Origin: VMCP01 sp964415065
GTDB lineage: Bacteria; Bacteroidota; Bacteroidia; NS11-12g; UBA955
Direction: 5' to 3'
Length of the DNA: 64,000 nt
Assembly (NCBI GenBank): GCA_964415065.1
Contig: CAYPYX010000001.1
Location: 46,922-110,921 of the forward strand
Below are positions 35,667 to 44,469 of this stretch, piece by piece; within the stretch, counting starts at the first letter, position 1; each line of letters begins with the position of its first letter. The position numbers were made by a program, and so were the translations under genes. The notes below the pieces were generated by a model that ran no database searches, was not told the origin of the DNA, and worked only from the letters and a program-made list of their open reading frames with translations.

Positions 35667-35963
35667 ATGAGTAATCCAAAAGATAAAGACCCGTCTATAG
35701 CATCTGTTTTACAAAACATGTACAAACGCTACAGATTGGATGTGAAAGCGAGTGAGATAAATATTAAAAAGGACTGGGAAGCTATTGTTGGTCCGGTGAT
35801 TGCAAAACATACAGTTCAAATTGAATTAAAGAGTAAGACATTGTATCTTAAATTCGATAATCCACCCTTAAAGAACGAAATGTTCTTGCAACGAGACTTG
35901 TTATTAGCAAAGGTTAACGAACATTTTGGTCTTGTTGTTGCGGAGAAAATATTTGTGGGCTAA
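35667..35963 (+). CDS. DUF721 (DciA-like) protein
   Basis: A 98-residue member of DUF721. The conserved core is visible: IASVLQNMYKRYRLD at the N-terminus, KKDWEAIVGPVIAKHT, then SKTLYLKFDNPPLKNEM and a C-terminal LLLAKVNEHFG. In proteobacteria and actinobacteria the related DciA loads replicative helicase; in Bacteroidota the role is less certain. The ATG at 35667 is preferred to the TTG at 35652 (five residues longer), since MSNPKDKD begins the domain and AAAAATATG precedes it. Distance from the permease gene is 39 bases. Confidence 0.82.
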   Translation: MSNPKDKDPSIASVLQNMYKRYRLDVKASEINIKKDWEAIVGPVIAKHTVQIELKSKTLYLKFDNPPLKNEMFLQRDLLLAKVNEHFGLVVAEKIFVG

Positions 35964-36070
35964 TATGAACTATTTAGTCTGGGAAAAGCTCTCAGCATTG
36001 ATAGTATTTGAGTTATGATTTGAACAAATGAGTTCAATTTACGATTTATTAAATAAGAATAGCACCCAGT

Positions 36071-36192
36071 TTCGTTTTCTGCAGTTCAGCTTTATCAATG
36101 GATGTGTTTAATTCGAATTCTCTGAAAGGGTAATTGTTTTCACCTTCGTTTTCTGCAGTTCAGCCTTATCAATGGATGTGTTTAATTCGAAT
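36071..36192 (-). repeat. 48-bp near-perfect tandem duplication at the end of the YihY-type gene
   Basis: Bases 36071-36118 repeat at 36145-36192 with one mismatch (a 74-bp offset). The second copy codes for FELNTSIDKAELQKTK at the end of the YihY-type protein; the first lies across and past its stop in another frame. A recent tandem duplication is the simplest explanation. Confidence 0.9.
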
Positions 36193-37172
36193 CCTACTAT
36201 AATTAGAAATGAGTTAATATAAATCAATACCATTAAAGCTAAAATGGCACCTATTGATCCATAAATCTTATTGTAACTGTCAAAATTATTTACATAAATA
36301 GTAAAACCAAAAGTGGAAATGATCGACAGTGTCCCAGCCAAAAGTGATCCAGCTGAGAAAAATTCCCACCGCTTTTTATTGGAAGGACCAAAATAGTAAA
36401 TCGAAGATATCACCAGTACAAACAAACCCGTGATTAGCATGTATTTTAATAGCTCAATAATAAAACTAATTACTGAAATCAATGGCCAGTCATTTGATTC
36501 CATATAATTCTCTATCTGATATGCCCAAGTCACTAAAACTAGAAATACGATGATCAGAACAGACAAAATAAACGTGAGAAAAATAGCTTTAAAACGAATG
36601 TAAAGCCAATTGTGTTTCACAAATTGACCAATCGCTAATCTACGATTAAATGAGTTAATTAGAATATGAAAAGCATTTGATGCGAAATAAATCGTTAATA
36701 AAAAACCGAAGGAAAGTAACTTAGAGTTCTGCTTATTTAATATTTCTAAAATTGTATCAGCTATTTGTTCATAGGTAGAATTAGGCAGTATTATGGAAAG
36801 TTGCTCGATAAATTGAGTTTTCATTCCCTTAATAGGTAAGAAAGCAATCAGTGTCAATAGAAAAATCAAAGCAGGAAATAAGGCAAGAAAAAAATTGAAA
36901 CTCAACGATGAAGCACGAATACTCAAATTCTCTTTAAAAATAGAGCGAAGGAAATACTTTCCTACATCATAAAAACTGTGTCCTTTGAATCCTTTTACTG
37001 TTCGACTCTGTAAAAAGAATATGATTTTTTTAATTAGCCAATGTTCCTGAAATTCTTTGTTATTTAAAACGTCGTTAACTTCATCATTCGTGGAATTATT
37101 GTCGTCATTTTCCAGATTTGAGGTTGGAAAATTGCGCATATTCTTATTAAATGATTTGTATAACTTAGACAC
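36108..37172 (-). CDS. YihY/BrkB-family membrane protein with duplicated tail
   Basis: A 354-residue inner-membrane protein of the YihY/BrkB (RNase BN-misnamed) family, about six helices. The family core FFLALFPALIFLLTLIAFLP is near 90-110 and YINSFLIIVGFELNTSI near the C-terminus. GTG start at 37172. The last codons are unusual: the duplication at 36071-36192 shifted the reading frame, so the protein now ends KVKTITLSENSN where an intact copy would read on to KTKLGAILI and stop. Function of the family is unknown. Twelve bases from the upstream thioesterase gene. Confidence 0.85.
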   Translation of the reverse strand: MSKLYKSFNKNMRNFPTSNLENDDNNSTNDEVNDVLNNKEFQEHWLIKKIIFFLQSRTVKGFKGHSFYDVGKYFLRSIFKENLSIRASSLSFNFFLALFPALIFLLTLIAFLPIKGMKTQFIEQLSIILPNSTYEQIADTILEILNKQNSKLLSFGFLLTIYFASNAFHILINSFNRRLAIGQFVKHNWLYIRFKAIFLTFILSVLIIVFLVLVTWAYQIENYMESNDWPLISVISFIIELLKYMLITGLFVLVISSIYYFGPSNKKRWEFFSAGSLLAGTLSIISTFGFTIYVNNFDSYNKIYGSIGAILALMVLIYINSFLIIVGFELNTSIDKAELQKTKVKTITLSENSN

Positions 37173-37184
37173 TTTAAATAATTA

Positions 37185-37577
37185 TTATTCAAATGATTTC
37201 AAATATTTTTCAGGCAATCTCATCGGACGCATGTTCACTTTATTTACGAAGAACATTTCGGTGGTTGCATTGGTCAAAAGAATACCATCCTGATTGTAAA
37301 TTTCATATTTAAAGTCACATCTTACATTGGTTTCACCTACTACTTCAACGGTTATTTTCAGCAAATCATCGTATTTCGCAGCTTTAATAAATTGAAAAGA
37401 CATGGATCTAACAGGCATAATAATTCCGTCGTCTTCCATATCTTTATAAGTTATTCCTCTAGCTCTCAAAATTTCGGTACGAGCCTCTTCCAAATACATG
37501 GCATAATTTGAATGGTGAACAAAGCCCATTCGATCACATTCTGCGTATCTCACTCTGATAAAATGTTCGTAGACCAT
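37185..37577 (-). CDS. YbgC/4HBT-type acyl-CoA thioesterase
   Basis: A 130-residue hot-dog-fold protein. The YbgC hallmark is RYAECDRMGFVHHSNYAMYLEEAR split over its first two strands, with the catalytic Asp in ECD and the usual His. The rest follows the fold (VRCDFKYEIYNQDG strand). Hydrolyses acyl-CoA thioesters; chain-length preference unknown. In Gram-negatives such genes often accompany tol-pal, but here the neighbours are YihY and a methyltransferase-like gene. Complete. Confidence 0.9.
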   Translation of the reverse strand: MVYEHFIRVRYAECDRMGFVHHSNYAMYLEEARTEILRARGITYKDMEDDGIIMPVRSMSFQFIKAAKYDDLLKITVEVVGETNVRCDFKYEIYNQDGILLTNATTEMFFVNKVNMRPMRLPEKYLKSFE

Positions 37578-37629
37578 TATATTTTTTACAATTTAACTTT
37601 TTTTATGAATAGTTTGGGTTCTAAAATTT

Positions 37630-38361
37630 TCAAAAGCGCAAAACAAACTCTTGTTTGGGTTGCTCTTTTCTAACAAAAAATAGACCAACTTCAAATAAAT
37701 CAATACTTACCGTGATCCGAGGATCATTTTTCATACGCATAAAATTGATAAGAGTGCTCTCGTTGTTGCGCAATCCATTAATAATAATTATATCGTCATT
37801 TTTGATTGATGAATACACGTTTTCTATTTCTGACCAAAAAGAATCCTCATTAAGAATACTCCAATGAAACAGAAAAAGGGTAGGCTGCGCATCTAATTTA
37901 TCTACCACTGTAATTTCAGAAAAATCATGATTTTCCCAAAAATCCAGATTGCACTTTTCTTTAACTTGGTTTTTTTCAGAATTGAAATATGAATACGAGA
38001 ATGGTCGTTTCATATCAAGAAAAGATTCTAAAATATAGTTAGTTTCTATTCCAGAACACCAACCAAATTCTCGAACATTACCCACATTATAATACGTGCA
38101 AATCCGATACAGTAATCGACAAAATTTAGACCCAAGAGTGTAATTATCAACAAAGTAGGACAGAGAATATTGTGAAAATTTCCCTTTGCTTTGAATCATT
38201 TGAGTTCTCTGAAACTCAATGGATTCATTCAGTTTGCCAGATTTTGCATATAAAACTTGATCGGCGAATGAATAAACAAATGGAGAATGTGTGCCGTGTC
38301 TGTTATTAGACTTCAGCAGATATCCCCAATAATCCAACCATTTACCTAGTTTTTCAAGCAT
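37630..38361 (-). CDS. SAM-methyltransferase-like protein, Bacteroidota-specific
   Basis: A 243-residue protein. It opens LGKWLDYWGYLLKSNNRHGTHSPFVYSF, which I recall from Bacteroidota proteins annotated as class I SAM-dependent methyltransferases (the HG-HSPFVY element). The glycine-rich SAM loop is weak: FGWCSGIETNYILESF stands where a GxGxG motif is expected, so catalysis is doubtful. The second half contains IIINGLRNNESTL. Follows the DUF349 gene by seven bases and is likely co-transcribed. Confidence 0.65.
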   Translation of the reverse strand: MLEKLGKWLDYWGYLLKSNNRHGTHSPFVYSFADQVLYAKSGKLNESIEFQRTQMIQSKGKFSQYSLSYFVDNYTLGSKFCRLLYRICTYYNVGNVREFGWCSGIETNYILESFLDMKRPFSYSYFNSEKNQVKEKCNLDFWENHDFSEITVVDKLDAQPTLFLFHWSILNEDSFWSEIENVYSSIKNDDIIIINGLRNNESTLINFMRMKNDPRITVSIDLFEVGLFFVRKEQPKQEFVLRF

Positions 38362-38368
38362 TAAAATG

Positions 38369-40168
38369 CTATTTAGCCTGACGGATTATAGCAAGTTCCT
38401 TTTTCAAACGATCTAGTTGTTCGTTTAATTTTTTTACTTTATCGTCAAATTGCTTTAAAACAGCACCTGCATTTTTAGAGTTACTAAAGAAACCTTTGTT
38501 GTTCTCGATAGTGGCTAACTCATCTTGAATCTTATTAATGGTATCACGTAATTTACGTTCTTCACCCATTAATTTGTGCTTTCCATCGGGAGAGTCCGAT
38601 AAACCAGCTACATAATCTCGAACTGATTTTTCACGTTCCGCATTATTCATTTCACGAAGAGATTGGAACATAGGATCAATTAATTTTTGGTATCGATTAT
38701 TCAACGAATGAAATTTCTTGCCTGACACAAAACCCGATTGATTCCATCTTTGTTGGATGGCTTTCAAATCATTAAAAGTATAATTTTTAGTTTCAGCACC
38801 GGCAAGAGCTTCTAGTTCTTTCAAAATTTCTTCTTTAGCTGTTACAGCACCCGATTCATTTTGTTTTCTTTCATCCATCCAAGCCTTTTTTCTTTCAAAA
38901 AACACATCGAATGAGGCTCTGAATCGCTTCCAGATTTTTTCATTTTGTTCTTCAGGAACAGGACCTACTTTTTTCCATTCTTCCTGCAATGCTAACAATG
39001 CAGCACTTGCGTTATTATAATCGTTAGAATCTTTAAGTTGTTCTGCGCGTTCGCACAATTTTACTTTTTGATCTAAGTTCGCTTGTTTATGAGCATTCAA
39101 ACCTTTGAAAAACTGTTTTCTTTCGGAGAAAAATGTATTTCTAGCGTTTTGAAAGCGATCCCAAACTTCCTCGTTTTTATCAGAGGGTACGGGTCCAATT
39201 TTTTTCCATTCTTCGAATAGATTATCCAATTCTTGGGCAACACTCTGCCATTCTTTGCCGTTTGTTGGAAGTACAGCAATCAAAGCTTCAGATTTTTCGA
39301 TTAGTAATGATTTCTTTTCAAGATTAAGCTTTCTTTTTTCATCTTGAGCGGCTCTGTATGCACGAACGGATTCTACTATTTCGTTACTCACCAATTTGAA
39401 GCGATTCCAAATTTCTTCGGAAATTTCTTTTCTAACTGGTCCTGTATTTCTCCAATCTTCATGATGTTTATTCAACGAAACTAATACCTTTCGAATATTC
39501 TTTTCATCTTTTAATGCCTCAACACGTTTGATCAATTCAATTTTAATTTCAAGGTTTTTCTCGCGATCTAAATCCTTTAATTCGTTGAAAATACTCAAAT
39601 TATCATAGAATTTATCTACGAGCGCTTTGTATTGAGCAGATAGTTCTTCTTGGAATTCTTTAGGTACAGAACGAATTTCTCTCCATTCGCGCATCAATTC
39701 TCGCAAGTGTTTAAGAGAATTTTCAGTTTCTTCATTCTCAACTAAAGCCTTGATTTTTTCCAAAATACTTTGCTTTTGACGCAAATTCGCCAACTTCTCT
39801 TCCTCTGCACGTTTTCTTTCTTCTTCTCTGAGTTTCTTAAACTCATTGAAAATCTCTAATAATCTTACCTTTAATGCATCCTGTGGAGGAACAAAATCTT
39901 TGACATCATTTCCATCATCAATCCATTGTTTGATTAATGCTGGCTTTTCAGCAGAACTTATGCGCTCAAACTGCTCTTTCAAGGCATTTAAATTATTAAA
40001 TGCTGTTTTAACATCTGCTGTTTGAATCAATGATTCTGCTTCTGTGATGATTTCTTCCTTGCTGAGCTTACTATAAAGATCTTTTTTTGATGTTTCTTCA
40101 TCATGAAGATTAATCAATTGTTCCACTTCATTCAGTTGCTCATTGTAATTTTCAGCAATGGGGTTCAT
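38369..40168 (-). CDS. DUF349 multi-repeat protein
   Basis: A 599-residue, highly charged, alpha-helical cytosolic protein. Five DUF349 units can be counted by their Trp-centred motif: REWREIRSVP, EDWRNTGPVRKEISEE, EEWKKIGPVPSDKNEE, EEWKKVGPVPEEQNEK and a degenerate QRWNQSGFVSGKK. Each is a helical hairpin of about 75 residues. The N-terminus (about 1-130) and the C-terminal 90 residues are coiled coil. DUF349 proteins occur throughout Bacteroidota; no defined function. ATG start at 40168. Confidence 0.9.
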   Translation of the reverse strand: MNPIAENYNEQLNEVEQLINLHDEETSKKDLYSKLSKEEIITEAESLIQTADVKTAFNNLNALKEQFERISSAEKPALIKQWIDDGNDVKDFVPPQDALKVRLLEIFNEFKKLREEERKRAEEEKLANLRQKQSILEKIKALVENEETENSLKHLRELMREWREIRSVPKEFQEELSAQYKALVDKFYDNLSIFNELKDLDREKNLEIKIELIKRVEALKDEKNIRKVLVSLNKHHEDWRNTGPVRKEISEEIWNRFKLVSNEIVESVRAYRAAQDEKRKLNLEKKSLLIEKSEALIAVLPTNGKEWQSVAQELDNLFEEWKKIGPVPSDKNEEVWDRFQNARNTFFSERKQFFKGLNAHKQANLDQKVKLCERAEQLKDSNDYNNASAALLALQEEWKKVGPVPEEQNEKIWKRFRASFDVFFERKKAWMDERKQNESGAVTAKEEILKELEALAGAETKNYTFNDLKAIQQRWNQSGFVSGKKFHSLNNRYQKLIDPMFQSLREMNNAEREKSVRDYVAGLSDSPDGKHKLMGEERKLRDTINKIQDELATIENNKGFFSNSKNAGAVLKQFDDKVKKLNEQLDRLKKELAIIRQAK

Positions 40169-40260
40169 ATAGGTAAATTTTTACAATTATTTAAGGATAA
40201 GATTGAATTAATCGTATTTATGCAATTAATATTTATAATTACTTTTATACTTTCGGATAG

Positions 40261-40743
40261 TTATTTCTTCTTGGGATGTAGGAGTTGAAAAATGGCAGTT
40301 TGTGCTGCTTCCTTGCCTTTATGTCCGTTTTTGCCACCAACACGATCTTCAGCTTGTTCTTCTGTCAGTGTTGTAATTAATCCAAAAACACACGGTTTGT
40401 TGTATTTCAAACCTACTTGCATAACACCATTAGTAGCACCGATACAAACAAAATCGAAGTGAGGAGTATCACCTTTTATTACACAACCTAGTGTTAATAC
40501 GGCATCCACTTGGAAATCTTCAAAAAGGGTTTGAGCACCCCAAGGTAATTCAAATGCACCTGGCACGGGTAAAACAATAATATTTTGTTCAGAAATACCC
40601 CATTTTTTTAGTTCTTCTAATGCACCACTAAGCAATCTGCCTGTAATATGTTCATTCCAAATGGACCACGTTATGCCCACTCTAAATGTTTTTATTTCAT
40701 TAAGATGCACAGAAAAATCGGAGGAAAAGCTCGCCGTAGACAC
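40261..40743 (-). CDS. ribH: 6,7-dimethyl-8-ribityllumazine synthase
   Basis: A 160-residue riboflavin-pathway enzyme that condenses the pyrimidinedione with dihydroxybutanone phosphate; the enzyme forms icosahedral or pentameric assemblies. Motifs: GITWSIWNEHITGRLL (substrate loop), PVPGAFELPWGAQ, GCVIKGDTPHFDFVC with the catalytic His, and a C-terminal NGHKGKEAAQTAI. GTG start at 40743. Sits 16 bases downstream of the TPR gene in one transcript. No other rib genes nearby. Confidence 0.95.
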   Translation of the reverse strand: MSTASFSSDFSVHLNEIKTFRVGITWSIWNEHITGRLLSGALEELKKWGISEQNIIVLPVPGAFELPWGAQTLFEDFQVDAVLTLGCVIKGDTPHFDFVCIGATNGVMQVGLKYNKPCVFGLITTLTEEQAEDRVGGKNGHKGKEAAQTAIFQLLHPKKK

Positions 40744-40759
40744 AATTCTTTGTATTTAA

Positions 40760-41437
40760 TTAGGGATTTAACTCACCTAATTTAGCTTTCATTTTGTAGA
40801 CATACTTGTCTATATCAGAACCTTCAGAAGAAGTAGAGTATTTATCAGCGATTACATTGTAACAACGCAATGCATCTTTGAATTCACCTGCCATTTCATA
40901 GTGCACACCTGCTTTTTTCAAATACATAGCACTAAAGTCGTTTTCTGCAACACTTGAAGCTCTTTCGAACATTTTAGCAGCATCTACAGTATTACCTAAT
41001 TCAGATTCACAAACCGCTTTCATACCCAAAATAGAAGCATTCAAAACTTCATCCTTAGCATCCGTTTTATCCAAATAGTTCAACGCATCCTTGAATTTTT
41101 TTTCTTTCATGAATGCAATCGATGCCATCAATGCAGCTTCTTTGCCTTTTTTTGTATACCAATAGTCGTCTGCAATTTTAGCAGCAGATACGATTTTCAT
41201 CGCGGCATTACCCTTAGTAATGATTTGTGTTGAATCGTTCTTAAAGTAATAATATAGTGGAGCTAATTTCTGACCAGCTTTCTTTTCTTGATCTGGTAAA
41301 AAGCTCATTGAATAATACAAACTACCAGCAACAATAGCAACTGCACTGATCAATGACACATTGATAACTCTCTTGTTTCCAACGTAAAATGCTGAAACAT
41401 TGTTTCTAACCGATAGCCAATTTTCTTTAATGTCCAT
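40760..41437 (-). CDS. TPR-containing membrane-anchored protein
   Basis: A 225-residue protein with one N-terminal helix (about 26-46, VSLISAVAIVAGSLYYSMSF) after a short cytosolic segment, then helical repeats. The latter (about 60-215) form TPR-like hairpins: DYWYTKKGKEAALMASIAF, FKDALNYLDKT, AAKMFERASSVAENDFSAMYLKKA and FKDALRCYNVIADKY. Topology resembles YfgM, the periplasmic chaperone of the SecYEG site. Function is inference. TATATTCG 12 bases before the start is a one-mismatch -7 box. Confidence 0.8.
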   Translation of the reverse strand: MDIKENWLSVRNNVSAFYVGNKRVINVSLISAVAIVAGSLYYSMSFLPDQEKKAGQKLAPLYYYFKNDSTQIITKGNAAMKIVSAAKIADDYWYTKKGKEAALMASIAFMKEKKFKDALNYLDKTDAKDEVLNASILGMKAVCESELGNTVDAAKMFERASSVAENDFSAMYLKKAGVHYEMAGEFKDALRCYNVIADKYSTSSEGSDIDKYVYKMKAKLGELNP

Positions 41438-41449
41438 GTTTTGAGCGGG

Positions 41450-41457
41450 CGAATATA
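41450..41457 (-). promoter_or_regulatory. possible -7 box (variant) for the TPR-ribH transcript
   Basis: TATATTCG on the minus strand, one mismatch from TAnnTTTG, ends 12 bases before the TPR gene ATG at 41437. A similar TATCTTCG (42524-42531) lies 22 bases before pdhA. Confidence 0.3.
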
Positions 41458-41514
41458 CGAAATAAGTTTTTTTTACAAGTACTTTTTATGTGAATCTAAT
41501 TAAGAATGATTCAA

Positions 41515-42501
41515 TTAATCCATGATGTATGGATAATCGTCTTCTACATAAACATCCTTAAATAATTCAGAAGCATCTGGGAAAGGTGAATTTTCAGCGA
41601 AAACAACACTTTCATTTACATCTTCAATAATTGCTTCTTCCATAGTATCCAATTCAGCTTCAGTTGCGTATTTCTTCGCTATGATTGTAGCTTTAGTGGT
41701 TTCAATAGGGTCTTTTTCTTTGTAAGCAGCCAATTCTTCTTTGGTTCTGTAACTAGCAGGGTCACTCATACTATGACCTCTGTATCGATATGTCTTTATT
41801 TCCAAAAATGTAGGACCATCACCACGACGAGCGCGATCACACGCTTCAGCAATAGCTTCGTGAACTGTTTCACACTTCATACCATCTACTTGGAAACTGG
41901 GCATATCATAAGCCGAACCAATTTTGTATATATCTAATAGGTTAGTGGTACGTTGTACACTAGTTCCCATTGCGTACTCATTATTTTCACAAATAAAAAT
42001 TACAGGTAACTTCCATAACATAGCCATGTTGAAAGTTTCATGTAATGCACCTTGGCGCGCTGCACCGTCACCAAAAAAACATAAACTCACATTCTTTGTG
42101 CCAAGATATTGTTCAGCAAATCCCAAACCTGCACCCATAGGAATTTGAGCTCCTACAATACCATGCCCTCCAAAAAAGTTTTTCTCTTTTGAAAACATGT
42201 GCATACTTCCACCTTTTCCACCAGAACAACCTGTTGCTTTACCATATAATTCAGCCATAACTGCATTAGCACTCACGCCCATAGCCAAAGCATGCCCGTG
42301 ATCTCTATAAGCTGTGATTACTTTATCGTCGGGTGTGATTGCCGACATCATACCTGCAACCAATGCTTCTTGTCCGATATATAAATGACAAAAACCTTTT
42401 ATTTTTTGTTGACCGTACAATTGAGCTGACTTTTCTTCAAATCGACGAACCAACATCATGGTTTTGTACCAGTTTAAATAGGTTTCTTTATTGAATTTCA
42501 T
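41515..42501 (-). CDS. pdhA: pyruvate dehydrogenase E1 component alpha subunit
   Basis: A 328-residue thiamine-diphosphate enzyme subunit of the pyruvate (or branched-chain keto acid) dehydrogenase complex. The ThDP motif is CFFGDGAARQGALHETFNMA, ending with the conserved N-M-A; GHGIVGAQIPMGAGLGFAE is the family's upstream segment, and YRYRGHSMSDPASYR carries the phospho-loop His-Ser region. Length and layout fit PdhA. The beta subunit gene is not next to it. ATG start; TATCTTCG 22 bases upstream is a weak promoter candidate. Confidence 0.93.
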   Translation of the reverse strand: MKFNKETYLNWYKTMMLVRRFEEKSAQLYGQQKIKGFCHLYIGQEALVAGMMSAITPDDKVITAYRDHGHALAMGVSANAVMAELYGKATGCSGGKGGSMHMFSKEKNFFGGHGIVGAQIPMGAGLGFAEQYLGTKNVSLCFFGDGAARQGALHETFNMAMLWKLPVIFICENNEYAMGTSVQRTTNLLDIYKIGSAYDMPSFQVDGMKCETVHEAIAEACDRARRGDGPTFLEIKTYRYRGHSMSDPASYRTKEELAAYKEKDPIETTKATIIAKKYATEAELDTMEEAIIEDVNESVVFAENSPFPDASELFKDVYVEDDYPYIMD

Positions 42502-42582
42502 AGTAAGTAAATGTTTCGAATCGCGAAGATAATAAGAGATGTATCAGAATTTCAATTTGTTCAGGAAAAAAATATGCAGTAG

Positions 42583-43401
42583 TTAAATTTTGTCCTCAAT
42601 ATTTTTCACTTTATCTTTAATCATACCAATTTCACGTTGAATAACACGTAATGCTGGTCCTATTTCATCGGATTTTGAGGATGTAGGTTCTTCAAATTTG
42701 GGATTGATGTAATTTACAAACTTCCAAATCTCTAAAATATCTTGGACCTTAACAGAATACGGACTGTAGTTGGTATTTGTACTACAAAGTAAGAAACTGC
42801 CATCTTCTTCAATTCGGTTGTACAATATTTTAAATACAATTCCTTCGTCTTGTGTAATCACAATATACGGATGTCCATTTTTTACATGATTCCAATCCTG
42901 AAGATATTCACCAGTTACAAAAGCGCCATCAACTACTGGAGGCATGCTATCTCCGCTAATTGGAAAGGTTCTGTACTTTTTATTCGGGGACAAAAAGGGC
43001 AAATTAAAAGCAGGTAATACTTTAATATAATTGGGATCCGCATAACCCGATGTGTAACCAGCTTTAGCTTTTACCGGCACCAATTCAATATTATCTTCAT
43101 TATCTTTATTTACGGTTGTTGCTAAAATTCTCAATCGACTTCCAGTTAGGTCCATATCAAAACCTTTATCAAGTTCCAACAATTTGCTTTCGGGTAATTG
43201 TGATAAATCCAAACGCACAAGTCGATCTATCCCTAATTGAAAAAAATCGGATAACTTTATCAAAATGGATAATCCCGGTTCAGCCACACCATTTTCATAA
43301 CTATTGTAAGCGGAACGAGTAATATTTAAAAGACTTGCCACTTCCTCTTGGCTTCTTTTTTTGCGTTTTCGCAACAACTTTAAATTCTCTTTTAGATACA
43401 T
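42583..43401 (-). CDS. XRE-family regulator with S24 (LexA-like) peptidase domain
   Basis: A 272-residue regulator. An N-terminal Cro/C1 HTH (about 4-60: LKLLRKRKKRSQEEVASLL, then SAYNSYENGVAEP) is joined to a C-terminal S24 domain (about 145-235). The catalytic-type Ser lies in PISGDSMPPVVDGAFV and the Lys in EGIVFKILYN, so self-cleavage or ligand-gated latching is possible. The C-terminal coiled segment (VKNIEDKI) is short. Divergent from the EVE gene with a 116-base gap; GTATTTTG at 43407-43414 is the closest -7 candidate, five bases from the ATG. No SOS box recognised. Confidence 0.85.
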   Translation of the reverse strand: MYLKENLKLLRKRKKRSQEEVASLLNITRSAYNSYENGVAEPGLSILIKLSDFFQLGIDRLVRLDLSQLPESKLLELDKGFDMDLTGSRLRILATTVNKDNEDNIELVPVKAKAGYTSGYADPNYIKVLPAFNLPFLSPNKKYRTFPISGDSMPPVVDGAFVTGEYLQDWNHVKNGHPYIVITQDEGIVFKILYNRIEEDGSFLLCSTNTNYSPYSVKVQDILEIWKFVNYINPKFEEPTSSKSDEIGPALRVIQREIGMIKDKVKNIEDKI

Positions 43402-43517
43402 AATGTCAAAATACTTATCATTTATTTGGTATGTAAATTAACAAACAATTTTTTACATTTCAAAAATTGGAGCACAAATTGTTTTAAATTTAATGGATTT
43501 GAACGTACTTTGTGAGG

Positions 43518-43928
43518 ATGAATTATTGGCTGATTAAGTCTGAACCATTTAAATATAGTTGGGATCAATTCGAGAAAGATCAATCCACATTTTGGGATGG
43601 CGTAAGAAATTATCAAGCTAGAAACAATTTGCGAAACATGAAAGTAGGCGATTTATGCCTATACTACCATTCAAATGAAGGAAAAGAAGTAGTAGGTATC
43701 GCAGAGGTAATTAAAGAATCTTATCAGGATCCAACTACTACCGATACAAACTGGGTTGTAGTTGATGTAAAACCCTATAAAAAATTAATTCAACCGGTTA
43801 GTTTGGAAACTATGAAAAATGATTCCAGACTAACTGGTTTAGGTTTACTTCGACAGCCTCGTCTTTCTGTTATTGACATTACTGAAGATCAATTCAATAT
43901 AATTTTAGAACTCGCGAATGAAAAATAA
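43518..43928 (+). CDS. EVE-domain (modified-base reader-like) protein
   Basis: A 136-residue PUA-like EVE domain protein, homologous to thymocyte nuclear protein 1. NYWLIKSEPFKYSWDQFEKD starts the fold; TFWDGVRNYQARNNLRNMKVGDLCLYYHS is the core motif and GIAEVIKESYQDPT closes the pocket. EVE domains bind modified bases in DNA or RNA, the pocket residues (NW-E-SWD-Q) are retained. ATG 43518; GTG 43512 would add two residues. Overlaps pyrR by 11 bases, so it heads the pyrimidine operon. Target base unknown. Confidence 0.88.
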   Translation: MNYWLIKSEPFKYSWDQFEKDQSTFWDGVRNYQARNNLRNMKVGDLCLYYHSNEGKEVVGIAEVIKESYQDPTTTDTNWVVVDVKPYKKLIQPVSLETMKNDSRLTGLGLLRQPRLSVIDITEDQFNIILELANEK

Positions 43929-44469
43929 TCAATCGAAGCTCTTATTAAGTCCCTTAAAAGGAGAAATGATATTAAAGCGATTTGCTCTTCAAGTCGTTGA
44001 AAATCACAAAAATTTAACTGAATTAGCCATTATTGGCTTACAACCCAGAGGGATTGAATTAGCGCAACTGATTCATAAACACGTGTGCGAATTATCCAAT
44101 AAATCCATCCTTTTTGGAGAATTAGACCATACTTTTTTCAGAGATGATATTGGTCGAGGCAGTATTCACATCCCCAAACCATCAAAAATAAACTTTTCAA
44201 CCGAAGGTAAAACCATCGTTTTGGTTGATGATGTTTTATATACGGGAAGAAGCGTCAGATCTGCTATTGATGCCATTATGAGTTTTGGACGTCCATCTCA
44301 AATAGAATTATTAGTTTTAGTTGATAGGATTCATGAACGCGAATTACCGATTAAACCAGATTACGTAGGAGTGTCTATCGATTCAAGAAATACCAATTCC
44401 TATGTTAATGTAGAATGGATTGGTAATGAATTGAATGTTTGGCTATTTGAAAATAAAATAAATGAATAA
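43918..44469 (+). CDS. pyrR: PyrR: pyrimidine-operon regulator / uracil phosphoribosyltransferase
   Basis: A 183-residue type I phosphoribosyltransferase. The PRPP loop is KTIVLVDDVLYTGRSVRSAID; LAIIGLQPRGIELAQ is the upstream segment, and DHTFFRDDIGRG the flexible loop typical of PyrR. In Gram-positives PyrR binds an mRNA anti-terminator loop in a pyr leader; no such leader is apparent here, so its role may be mainly UPRT activity. It overlaps the EVE gene by 11 bases and pyrB by 8. Confidence 0.93.
   Translation: MKNNQSKLLLSPLKGEMILKRFALQVVENHKNLTELAIIGLQPRGIELAQLIHKHVCELSNKSILFGELDHTFFRDDIGRGSIHIPKPSKINFSTEGKTIVLVDDVLYTGRSVRSAIDAIMSFGRPSQIELLVLVDRIHERELPIKPDYVGVSIDSRNTNSYVNVEWIGNELNVWLFENKINE

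Noticed and set aside
38369..40168. Repeated DNA segments within the DUF349 gene
   Set aside because: The repeats are in the protein (DUF349 units) and are diverged at DNA level; not a mobile or tandem DNA repeat.
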